Source: an uncultured Lachnospiraceae bacterium
GTDB taxonomy: Bacteria > Bacillota > Clostridia > Lachnospirales > Lachnospiraceae
Reading direction: 5' to 3'
Length of the DNA stretch: 22,146 bases
Assembly (NCBI GenBank): GCA_910588755.1
Contig: CAJUQZ010000070.1
Coordinates: forward strand, 1-22,146
How positions within the stretch are numbered: position 1 is the stretch's first letter; the number at the start of each line of letters is the position of its first letter. Positions 16,446-22,146 of the stretch are shown here, one piece after another. The position numbers and the translations under genes were made by a program. The notes under the pieces are model-generated. The model was not told where the DNA came from, made no database searches, and saw only the letters and a list, made by a program, of their open reading frames with translations.

Positions 16446-18221
16446 ATGGAGTTTGCATCAGTTTATCACAGAACAGTTGACAATTACTGTTACATGCTTG
16501 ACGAAAATCAGCTGATCATCAATCTCAAAACCGGATATGATGTCAAGGAAGTTAATATAGTTTATGGAGATCCGTTCGCAAACGGGATATTGGGCGGCGG
16601 CGAGGAGTGGACGGGTGAGAGAGCCAACATTCCTTTCAAGAAGCGCCTGAAGTACCAGCTCTGGTGGACGACGACGGTCAAACCGGCGTTTAAAAGATTA
16701 AAATATTACTTTGAGCTGGTGACAGAACATGAGCGCTGGTATTATTTCGAGGACGGATTTGTCAGTGAGGAACAGATGCAGATTAAGGGCAGAAGCAGGC
16801 AGTGCTTTACGATGCCGTGGATGAATCCCATCGATGTCAATAAAGTGCCGGAATGGGTGAACGAAACGGTCTGGTATCAGATATTTCCAGAGCGGTTCTG
16901 CAATGGGGACACAGCATTGAATCCGGAGAATACAAAGGAATGGAAGTACGAATCTGGAATAGGACATGACGATTTTTATGGCGGCGACCTGAAGGGCATG
17001 ACGGACAAGCTCGATTACTTAAAGGATCTGGGAATTACAGGAATCTATACGACGCCGATTAACGAGTCTCCGTCCAACCACAAGTACGACACCACAGACT
17101 ATGAGAAGATTGATCACAATTTCGGTGACGATGAGACTATGAAAACCTTTGTGGAACAGGCGCATAAGCGGGGAATCCGCGTGATGCTTGACGCGGTTTT
17201 TAACCACAGCGGGTACTTCTTTAAACCGTGGCAGGATGTGCTGGCAAACGGGCGTGAATCCGCGTATTTTGACTGGTTTATGATCAACGACTGGCCGCTC
17301 TCAAACCAGTGGGACGCGGCAAAACGGGGACAGCTGTACACATTTGCTTTTTTTGATGATATGCCAAAACTCAATACCAACAATCCGGCGGTTCGCGAAT
17401 ATCTGATCGGTGTCGCCTGCGGCTGGGTGAAGAAGTACGATGTGGATGGAATCCGCATGGACGTGGCAAACGAGGTATCTCATGTATTTTGCAAGGAACT
17501 CAGAAAAGCGCTGAAATCGATCAAACCGGATATCTACATATTGGGAGAAGTGTGGCATGATGCGATACCGTGGCTCAGGGGAGACGAGTTTGATTCCGTT
17601 ATGAATTATCCGCTTGCGGGGAGCATGAAGGACTTTTTCCTCGACAAGAGCCTGACAGGCGAAGATTTTGAATTTATGATCAACCGCTGCTATACGAACT
17701 ATATGCAGCAGACAAATGATGTGCTGTTTAATATGCTGGATTCGCACGATACGATCCGACTAAGAAATGTGACGAGCGGGCTTGACGAGTACGACTGCCT
17801 GTTTGCACTGCTGTTTACGATGCCGGGCAGCACCTGTATCTATTATGGAACGGAGATTGGCATGGAGGGCAGTTTCGATCCGGACTGCCGCCGCTGTATG
17901 CCGTGGGCCGATATCGAGCAGGGCAAGTACAATGAGCAGATATCCATGACAAAACAGCTGATTAAGCTTCGGAAAGAGGAGCCGCTGATGCGCGAGCGCA
18001 ATTTCCATTTCCCGGCTGACTATGCCAATCCAAGGGTAATTCAGTTTCAGAAGATGGGCTGGGGCGAGACGCTTGAGGTGGTAGTTAACAGCAGTGGGGA
18101 GGATATCGAGGTGATCCGGGACGAGGACAGCAAGATTATGTTCTCAAGACGCCTCGAGGGCGACGTGCTCCACGCAAACGGGGTCTGTATCCGGTATCTG
18201 AGCAACAAGCAGAATATCTGA
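16446..18221 (+). CDS. GH13 alpha-glucanase, neopullulanase/maltogenic amylase-like
   Basis: Cytoplasmic enzyme that cleaves alpha-1,4 (possibly also alpha-1,6) bonds in maltodextrins or pullulan fragments. 591 residues and no signal peptide. An N-terminal beta domain (about 1-120, CBM34-like) precedes the barrel, which opens with the neopullulanase-type VWYQIFPERFCNGD (142-155). GH13 regions: I DAVFNH (249-254), II GIRMDVANE with nucleophile D339, III LGEVW with acid/base E368, IV LDSHDT with D435. A short C-terminal beta domain follows 520. The start is ATG 16446, with AAAGGAAAAGG upstream; the in-frame TTG at 16404 lacks a site. It stands alone between its own promoter and terminator, with no sugar transporter nearby. 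Confidence 0.93.
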   Translation: MEFASVYHRTVDNYCYMLDENQLIINLKTGYDVKEVNIVYGDPFANGILGGGEEWTGERANIPFKKRLKYQLWWTTTVKPAFKRLKYYFELVTEHERWYYFEDGFVSEEQMQIKGRSRQCFTMPWMNPIDVNKVPEWVNETVWYQIFPERFCNGDTALNPENTKEWKYESGIGHDDFYGGDLKGMTDKLDYLKDLGITGIYTTPINESPSNHKYDTTDYEKIDHNFGDDETMKTFVEQAHKRGIRVMLDAVFNHSGYFFKPWQDVLANGRESAYFDWFMINDWPLSNQWDAAKRGQLYTFAFFDDMPKLNTNNPAVREYLIGVACGWVKKYDVDGIRMDVANEVSHVFCKELRKALKSIKPDIYILGEVWHDAIPWLRGDEFDSVMNYPLAGSMKDFFLDKSLTGEDFEFMINRCYTNYMQQTNDVLFNMLDSHDTIRLRNVTSGLDEYDCLFALLFTMPGSTCIYYGTEIGMEGSFDPDCRRCMPWADIEQGKYNEQISMTKQLIKLRKEEPLMRERNFHFPADYANPRVIQFQKMGWGETLEVVVNSSGEDIEVIRDEDSKIMFSRRLEGDVLHANGVCIRYLSNKQNI

Positions 18222-18227
18222 TGTTTT

Positions 18228-18256
18228 AAGGGGGCCTTTGTGGCCCCTTGTCTTTT
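18228..18256 (+). terminator. Intrinsic terminator after the GH13 gene
   Basis: GGGGCC (18231-18236), loop TTTGT and GGCCCC (18242-18247), extended outward by A-T pairs across one bulged G, then a T-rich TTGTCTTTT. It starts a few bases after the stop codon. Confidence 0.8.
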
Positions 18257-18266
18257 GGTTAATTGC

Positions 18267-18294
18267 TTGAAAAAGTCATGAAACCTGATATAAT
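18267..18294 (+). promoter_or_regulatory. Strong extended -10 promoter of the Uma2-family gene
   Basis: TTGAAA (18267-18272), a 16-base spacer and a perfect TATAAT (18289-18294) preceded by TGA, an extended -10. The start codon is 30 bases downstream of the -10. Confidence 0.78.
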
Positions 18295-18323
18295 ATAAAA
18301 ATGTATGAACAGGAGGCGTCGGG

Positions 18324-18845
18324 ATGGATATAAATTTACACATAACAGATATGGCAGGAGCCAGACCTGAACATTCGACAGTGATTGTAAATTTCGTTGC
18401 GGCTGTACGCAAACAGTTGAAAAATAGCATGTGTTATGTATTTTCTGATAATGTCCAATACAGATTTCAGACGGAGGACGGTGAAAATAAAACGGTGATA
18501 CCGGACGCGTCTATCAATTGCCGGATAAAATCACGCAGAGGCAATACGTTTATAGACGCGCCGCGTTTTGTAATGGAGGTCCTAAGTCCTTCAACAGAAA
18601 AATATGACCGGGGCGAAAAGAAGGAATTGTACTGTCAACAGGAAATAGACGAGTATTGGATTGTAGATTTAAAAGACAGAAAAGTAGAGATATACGAGCT
18701 TGACTATGACGAAACCGGAAAACCACAATATTATCTGTGGAAGATGATTACGGAAGAAAATAAGGGTGAGCTGAAACTGATACATTTTCCGAATGTGAAG
18801 ATCACCTTTGATGATTTGTTTGATGAGGTGGATTTGGAATATTGA
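18324..18845 (+). CDS. Uma2 family (DUF820) putative restriction-endonuclease-fold protein
   Basis: Small protein of the Uma2 group, predicted to have a PD-(D/E)XK nuclease fold; no member has a firmly settled cellular role to my knowledge. Motifs: VIPDASINC with D61 (58-66), FVMEVLSPSTEKYDRGEKK with E85 (82-100), and DEYWIVDLKDRKVEIYEL (109-126). 173 residues, shorter than the usual 180-200: the N-terminal YELIDG-type hairpin is missing and the sequence begins near the ...PEHS... segment. The ATG at 18324 has AGGAGG (18311-18316) and a strong promoter, so the short form is probably the real one. More AT-rich than its neighbours, compatible with transfer. It is a single gene with no partner evident. 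Confidence 0.85.
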   Translation: MDINLHITDMAGARPEHSTVIVNFVAAVRKQLKNSMCYVFSDNVQYRFQTEDGENKTVIPDASINCRIKSRRGNTFIDAPRFVMEVLSPSTEKYDRGEKKELYCQQEIDEYWIVDLKDRKVEIYELDYDETGKPQYYLWKMITEENKGELKLIHFPNVKITFDDLFDEVDLEY

Positions 18846-18883
18846 GAAATAGGTTGTGGAAATATTGGGGAATAAATTGTGTT

Positions 18884-18911
18884 GTATGAATCCTGTAGTA
18901 TGAATCCTGTA
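18884..18911 (+). repeat. Tandem 14-bp direct repeat
   Basis: GTATGAATCCTGTA occurs twice in a row without spacer or mismatch (18884-18897, 18898-18911). The second copy ends at the base before the -35 of the next promoter. Confidence 0.85.
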
Positions 18912-18940
18912 TTGAAATAACAGAAAAATTATTTTATGAT
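18912..18940 (+). promoter_or_regulatory. Promoter of the 82-residue protein gene
   Basis: TTGAAA (18912-18917), a 17-base spacer and TATGAT (18935-18940): one mismatch in each box. It lies directly next to the tandem repeat and leaves a leader of about 110 bases before the start codon. Confidence 0.7.
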
Positions 18941-19058
18941 AGTTTGCAGGAAAGGTAGTGCCATCCAGAGAGGCTAAAAGCTTTGATTTTGCAGGGAATG
19001 AGGCATTTTTAAAGTTATCAATATGACACGATCCAGGAAAAAAGAGGAGGATTTAGAT

Positions 19059-19307
19059 ATGGCAGTATTTAGCGATTTGGAGGATATGGATGAGCTTGCG
19101 GCAAAGAAAAAAGACCAGCAGGAGCAGGAGATCGAGGATATTATCAGCATGCTTGACAGCAAGATCTTAAACGGTGTGAGTCGCATCAAGGTCAATGTGT
19201 CCGAGGAGCAGCAGGAGGGCACAGTCAATACCCAATATCATCATGGGCGCTGTGATGTGGGCAGCCCTTGGGCAAAGGGGACCACCAGGAATTTCGGGTG
19301 TGACTGA
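19059..19307 (+). CDS. Small acidic protein of unknown function (82 residues)
   Basis: I do not assign this to a named family. The ATG at 19059 has GAGGAGG (19044-19050) with 8-base spacing, and a good promoter lies upstream. The N-terminal half is charged and helical (DLEDMDELAAKKKDQQEQE, 6-24, then IEDIISMLDSKI), probably a short coiled coil. A beta-like stretch VSRIKVNVSEEQQEG (40-54) follows, and a distinct C-terminal motif QYHHGRCDVGSPWAKGT (59-75) ending FGCD carries H61, H62, C65 and C81, which could bind a metal (inference). No signal peptide or membrane segment. It lies just before hisS, but a TTGACA between them suggests separate transcription. The unframed length and strong signals make it a real gene. 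Confidence 0.75.
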   Translation: MAVFSDLEDMDELAAKKKDQQEQEIEDIISMLDSKILNGVSRIKVNVSEEQQEGTVNTQYHHGRCDVGSPWAKGTTRNFGCD

Positions 19308-19327
19308 TGATGAAACGATATTGAGAT

Positions 19328-19356
19328 TTGACAATGGTTAAATTTGATAATAGATA
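19328..19356 (+). promoter_or_regulatory. Possible hisS promoter
   Basis: A perfect TTGACA (19328-19333), but at 17 bases the -10 position reads TAGATA (19351-19356), only three matches. I see no T-box stem or specifier loop in the 92 bases before hisS. Confidence 0.4.
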
Positions 19357-19399
19357 AATTAGGTTATTGATATTAATGATATAGAAATGAGGTACAGCT

Positions 19400-20662
19400 A
19401 TGGCACTGAATAAAAAGCCTGTAAACGGCATGAAGGATATCCTGCCGGAGGAGATGCAGATCCGCGATTATGTGATTGGCGTGATCAAGGAAACCTATGG
19501 AAAGTTTGGCTTTACGCCGATGGAGACACCCTGTATGGAGGATATTGGGAATCTTAGCAGCAAGCAGGGCGGTGAGAACGAAAAACTGATCTTTAAGATC
19601 CTAAAAAGAGGTGCGCACCTCAATCTGGAGACTGCGAAAACGGACGCGGATGTCGTAGATTTTGGAATGCGCTATGACCTGACAGTTCCGCTGGTGCGGT
19701 ATTATGCAAATCACGCCAATGAGCTGCCAGCGCCGTTCAAGGCCCTGCAGATCGGAAATGTGTGGCGGGCGGACAGGCCGCAAAAGGGCAGATACCGCCA
19801 GTTTATGCAGTGTGACATAGACATTCTTGGAGACGAGTCCAACCTTGCGGAGATCGAGTTGATCCTGGCTACGACGACGACGCTTGGCAGACTGGGCTTT
19901 AAGAATTTTGAAGTTCGTATCAATGACAGGAGAATCTTAAAGGCGATGGCCGCGTACAGCGGATTCGATGAGGAGGACTATGACAATATTTTTATCACGC
20001 TTGACAAGATGGATAAAATCGGAATCGAGGGTGTGGCGCGCGAGCTGACAGAGGCCGGTTACGACAGCGGGCATATTGACAAATATCTGGCGCTTTTTAA
20101 GGATATGAACGGAAAAGAGGATACGCTTGCCTTTATCGAGGAAAAAATGACAGGAGTTCTTGACGAGTCGGTGAAAGCGGGCTTCCGTGAGATTATCGAG
20201 AGTGTCAACGCCACAAAAAGCGATTGTTTCAAACTGGTGTTTGATCCGACGCTAGTCCGTGGCATGTCCTATTATACGGGTACGATTTTTGAGATCGCGA
20301 TGCCAGAGCTTGGAATCAGCTGTGGCGGCGGCGGGCGTTATGACAAGATGGTGGGCAGATTTACCGGAAAGGACGTGCCCGCATGCGGCTTTTCCATCGG
20401 TTTTGAACGCATTATACTGATTTTGATGGAAAGCGGTTTTAAGGTGCCGGACCAGAGCAATAAAGTAGCGTATCTGATCGAGAAAGGCGTGTCTGGGGAG
20501 GCGCTCTGCAGGATCATAGCGGAGGCGCAGGCAGAGCGGCAGGATGGAACACAAGTTTTGGTTACGCGCATGAACAAGAATAAAAAGTTCCAGAAAGAAC
20601 AGCTTACTGCGGAAGGGTATGAGACCTTCCGGCAATTCTACAAGGAAAGATTAAAGGACTAG
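19400..20662 (+). CDS. hisS: Histidine--tRNA ligase with short C-terminal domain
   Basis: Class II synthetase that charges tRNA(His) in the cytoplasm. 420 residues. Motif 1 region MKDILPEEMQIRDYV (11-25); motif 2 VWRADRPQKGRYRQFMQCDI (121-140); histidine motif LVRGMSYYTGTIFE (285-298), with S290 where most HisS have aspartate (RGLDYY); GGGGRYD (309-315); motif 3 GFSIGFERI (330-338). After motif 3 only about 82 residues remain, against roughly 110 in the E. coli type: the anticodon-binding domain keeps KVAYLIEKG...VLVTRMNKNKKFQKEQL but ends soon after, without the final strands and helix. The ATG at 19400 follows GAGGTAC. Identity is certain; the shortened tail is probably a lineage variant because the end is neat and nth follows closely. 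Confidence 0.95.
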   Translation: MALNKKPVNGMKDILPEEMQIRDYVIGVIKETYGKFGFTPMETPCMEDIGNLSSKQGGENEKLIFKILKRGAHLNLETAKTDADVVDFGMRYDLTVPLVRYYANHANELPAPFKALQIGNVWRADRPQKGRYRQFMQCDIDILGDESNLAEIELILATTTTLGRLGFKNFEVRINDRRILKAMAAYSGFDEEDYDNIFITLDKMDKIGIEGVARELTEAGYDSGHIDKYLALFKDMNGKEDTLAFIEEKMTGVLDESVKAGFREIIESVNATKSDCFKLVFDPTLVRGMSYYTGTIFEIAMPELGISCGGGGRYDKMVGRFTGKDVPACGFSIGFERIILILMESGFKVPDQSNKVAYLIEKGVSGEALCRIIAEAQAERQDGTQVLVTRMNKNKKFQKEQLTAEGYETFRQFYKERLKD

Positions 20663-20667
20663 TATAG

Positions 20668-20695
20668 CGTTGCATTAATATGCCCGAATGCAACG
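20668..20695 (+). other. 9-bp hairpin between hisS and nth
   Basis: CGTTGCATT (20668-20676) pairs perfectly with AATGCAACG (20687-20695) around a 10-nt loop. No T-run follows, so it is not an intrinsic terminator. It ends 11 bases before the nth start and its loop contains the rejected ATG at 20680. Confidence 0.6.
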
Positions 20696-20706
20696 GGACA
20701 GGAAAA

Positions 20707-21357
20707 ATGAAGATAAGAAGCAAAAAGAAGAAAAAAGCGCTTGCGCTTGAGATTATAGAGCGCCTCAAAAAAGAATATCCTGATTCGGACTGCACACTGG
20801 ACTATAACGAGGCGTGGAAGCTTTTGGTGAGCGTGCGCCTCGCGGCACAGTGCACTGACGCGAGGGTCAATGTGGTGGTAAAAGGACTCTATGAGAAATA
20901 TCCGTCTATTGACGCGCTTGCAGACGCGGATGTCGAGGACATAGAGCGCATTGTCAGGCCATGCGGACTAGGGCACAGCAAGGCGCGGGACATCAGCGCA
21001 TGTATGAAGATGCTCCGCGATGAGTTTGACTGCAAGGTGCCGGATGATTTTAATACATTGCTAAAGCTTCCGGGCGTGGGCAGAAAGAGCGCGAACCTGA
21101 TTATGGGAGACGTGTTTGGCAAGCCTGCGATCGTGACGGACACGCACTGTATCCGGCTCACCAATCGAATGGGGCTGGTTGACCAGATCAAAGAGCCGAA
21201 AAAGGTGGAGATGGCATTGTGGGAGCTGATTCCGCCCGAGGAGGGCAACCAGTTTTGCCACAGGCTCGTAGACCACGGACGGGAGGTCTGTACAGCGCGG
21301 ACAAAGCCCTATTGTGACAGATGCTGTCTGAATGATATCTGTGTAAAGAATCTATAA
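20707..21357 (+). CDS. nth: Endonuclease III (bifunctional DNA N-glycosylase/AP lyase)
   Basis: Base-excision repair enzyme that removes oxidised pyrimidines and nicks abasic sites. 216 residues, close to the E. coli length. Helix-hairpin-helix LPGVGRKSANLIMG (121-134) with catalytic K127, catalytic aspartate D145 in VTDTHCIR (143-150), LAAQCTD (45-51) in the first domain. The [4Fe-4S] cysteines are C195, C203, C206 and C212; the first spacing is C-x7-C rather than the common C-x6-C. I chose ATG 20707 (CAGGAA just upstream) over ATG 20680, which lies in a hairpin loop, lacks a ribosome binding site and adds nine non-family residues. Follows hisS by 44 bases and is probably cotranscribed. Confidence 0.95.
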   Translation: MKIRSKKKKKALALEIIERLKKEYPDSDCTLDYNEAWKLLVSVRLAAQCTDARVNVVVKGLYEKYPSIDALADADVEDIERIVRPCGLGHSKARDISACMKMLRDEFDCKVPDDFNTLLKLPGVGRKSANLIMGDVFGKPAIVTDTHCIRLTNRMGLVDQIKEPKKVEMALWELIPPEEGNQFCHRLVDHGREVCTARTKPYCDRCCLNDICVKNL

Positions 21358-21393
21358 GAAACTGAAAAGAAATTATTTGTGCTGTTTTCTGTC

Positions 21394-21474
21394 TTCTCTC
21401 CGATAATATGTCCTAAAAATCAGTTCCATAGCCCGCTATGCGTCTGACTTCTGGGAACGTATTATCGGAGAGAA
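21394..21474. repeat. 15-bp inverted repeat enclosing a structured 51-nt centre
   Basis: TTCTCTCCGATAATA (21394-21408) is exactly complementary to 21460-21474. Inside, GTTCC (21423-21427) can pair with GGAAC (21454-21458), or CATAG (21427-21431) can fold on CTATG (21436-21440) around CCCG. It lies between the convergent nth and comFB stops. There is no polyT tail on either strand, so a classical terminator is unlikely; a mobile palindromic element or a structured RNA are alternatives. Confidence 0.6.
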
Positions 21475-21520
21475 ATTCAGAGAACGAGCTTTCAAATATT
21501 TTACGACAGTTCTAACTAAT

Positions 21521-21790
21521 TCAGTCGTGATGGGGATGGGCGCCTATTATATTGATTGCTGTGACGACAGCAGTGAGAATTTCAGTTTTTGCCTGGGTAG
21601 ACGAGGTATTTACTTTGTGAAATAATGCACCAGTATCTGTCCGTACATAATTGGGCTTTAAACGGTTCAGGGCATAGGTTGCCATGTCCAGCCGGCAGTT
21701 TTCGCAAGAACAAATATTTGGCATTGTGGGAAGCAGATGATTCAGCTGGTATTCCACATCATCCTCCATGATATTTTTTAAGCCTTCCAT
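21521..21790 (-). CDS. comFB: ComFB-family (late competence) protein
   Basis: Small cytoplasmic protein of the ComFB family. 89 residues: N-terminal helix MEGLKNIMEDDVEYQLNHLL (1-20), then the cysteine cluster ICSCENCRLDMATYALNRL (26-44; C27, C29, C32), probably metal-binding, then PNYVRTDTGALF, and the C-terminus GAHPHHD. The start at 21790 has AAAGGAGGT upstream on the minus strand; the longer frame to 21832 has no site. In Bacillus comFB lies in the comF operon, whereas here it stands alone. Cyanobacterial ComFB-domain proteins have been reported to bind cyclic dinucleotides, so a signalling role is possible here, but that is inference. Confidence 0.85.
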   Translation of the reverse strand: MEGLKNIMEDDVEYQLNHLLPTMPNICSCENCRLDMATYALNRLKPNYVRTDTGALFHKVNTSSTQAKTEILTAVVTAINIIGAHPHHD

Positions 21791-21841
21791 ACTGTTACCT
21801 CCTTTGTTAAGTTTGGTGGGGCATAAATACACCTACCTATT

Positions 21842-21870
21842 ATGTTATTACAAAATTGTCAGATAATCAA
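21842..21870 (-). promoter_or_regulatory. Possible comFB promoter
   Basis: On the minus strand TTGATT (21870-21865), a 17-base spacer and TAACAT (21847-21842). Each box has two mismatches, so the call is weak. Confidence 0.33.
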
Positions 21871-21940
21871 TAGAAAAAATGATATTTTTCTGATAATTAG
21901 GCTGATATGAATTTCAAATAGTAAATAATCCCTTAATTAC

Positions 21941-21970
21941 TTGACACAGGGTATCAATAGCGAGTATCAT
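21941..21970 (+). promoter_or_regulatory. Promoter upstream of the Sir2-like gene
   Basis: A perfect TTGACA (21941-21946), an 18-base spacer and TATCAT (21965-21970). GTATCA occurs twice here (21951-21956 and 21964-21969), 13 bases apart, the second within the -10. Confidence 0.62.
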
Positions 21971-21994
21971 AATGGTAAAGGTATTGATTTATTA

Positions 21995-22003
21995 TGGTAT
22001 AAT
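21995..22003 (+). promoter_or_regulatory. Second, extended -10 promoter element
   Basis: TGGTATAAT: a perfect TATAAT (21998-22003) with an upstream TG, but no -35 at the right distance. It could work alone as an extended -10 promoter, closer to the gene. Confidence 0.5.
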
Positions 22004-22044
22004 TGGGTTCTGCCAATTGCGTGGACAGGCCCCGGGGTACTGCG

Positions 22045-22146
22045 ATGGAAATGAAAACTGATGAAAGAATTGTGAATTATATTAAAAAGAAAATGCAGAG
22101 ATCCCATAATGTGGTAGCGGTGCTTGGCATTGAGATGCTTGTGGAA
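22045..22146 (+). CDS. Probable Sir2-family NAD-dependent protein, 5' end only
   Basis: Only 34 codons lie in the window and the frame is open to the edge. The start reads MEMKTDERIVNYIKKK, a basic amphipathic helix, followed by HNVVAVLGIEMLVE, which resembles the NAD-binding opening (..VVALLGIGM..ESG..) of Sir2-like proteins in Lachnospiraceae; the catalytic parts are not visible. Starts at 22045 and 22051 are both possible; GGGG at 22034-22037 favours 22045, although it overlaps the palindrome CCCCGGGG (22030-22037), which could hide it. The family call rests on recall of a short segment and is tentative. Confidence 0.5.
   Translation, partial: MEMKTDERIVNYIKKKMQRSHNVVAVLGIEMLVE

Noticed and set aside
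18884..18911. CRISPR-like repeat
   Set aside because: Two contiguous 14-mers without spacers; no cas genes in the window.
19308..19399. T-box leader before hisS
   Set aside because: Too short, and no specifier stem, T-box bulge or terminator/antiterminator pair is visible.

Overview
The window looks like a chromosomal segment of a Gram-positive Clostridia bacterium, most likely a Lachnospiraceae member. This is inferred from gene families and style rather than from a marker gene: strong AGGAGG-type ribosome binding sites, occasional TTG/GTG starts, a HisS of the type I associate with Lachnospiraceae, a formate/nitrite-type channel, a GH13 neopullulanase-like enzyme, ComFB and Uma2. The segment carries 20 recognisable genes or gene remnants. 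I saw no rRNA, tRNA, CRISPR array, prophage or transposase.

Layout. (1) 135-4723: a compact polyamine importer operon potA-potB-potC-potD with overlapping genes, followed 7 bases later by lepA (EF4) on the same strand. PotA carries a duplicated C-terminal TOBE-like domain and PotD has a C-terminal membrane anchor. (2) 6681-8171: a formate/nitrite-family channel with its own promoter, then greA. (3) 8240-12514: a strong promoter, a MarR regulator with a cysteine-rich N-terminus, and two half-transporters that should form an asymmetric heterodimeric ABC exporter. The first half-transporter is broken by an apparent deletion of about 85 bases inside its nucleotide-binding domain. A 14-bp-stem bidirectional terminator closes this unit. 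(4) 12556-14334 (minus strand): a chemoreceptor with an sCache-type sensor. (5) 14607-16315: a TetR regulator, a terminator, and an aldo/keto reductase fused to a two-cluster ferredoxin-like tail. (6) 16446-18256: a cytoplasmic GH13 alpha-glucanase with its own promoter and terminator. (7) 18267-19307: a short Uma2-family protein and an 82-residue protein of unknown function whose promoter abuts a 14-bp tandem repeat. (8) 19400-21357: hisS with a shortened anticodon-binding domain, then nth, separated by a hairpin. (9) 21394-22146: a 15-bp inverted repeat around a 51-nt structured centre, comFB on the minus strand, and the first 34 codons of a probable Sir2-family protein with a well-formed promoter.

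Working together: Pot proteins form one importer (PotA ATPase, PotB/PotC channel, PotD receptor). The MarR protein probably controls the exporter pair and may be inactive in effect because one half is broken. TetR may control the redox enzyme next to it, but a terminator-like hairpin lies between them. The remaining genes are mostly single-gene housekeeping or sensory units. No single novel multi-gene system is evident. The best leads are the anchored PotD with the double-TOBE PotA, the 82-residue protein with its repeat-flanked promoter, the disrupted exporter, the shortened HisS and the nth-comFB dyad element.
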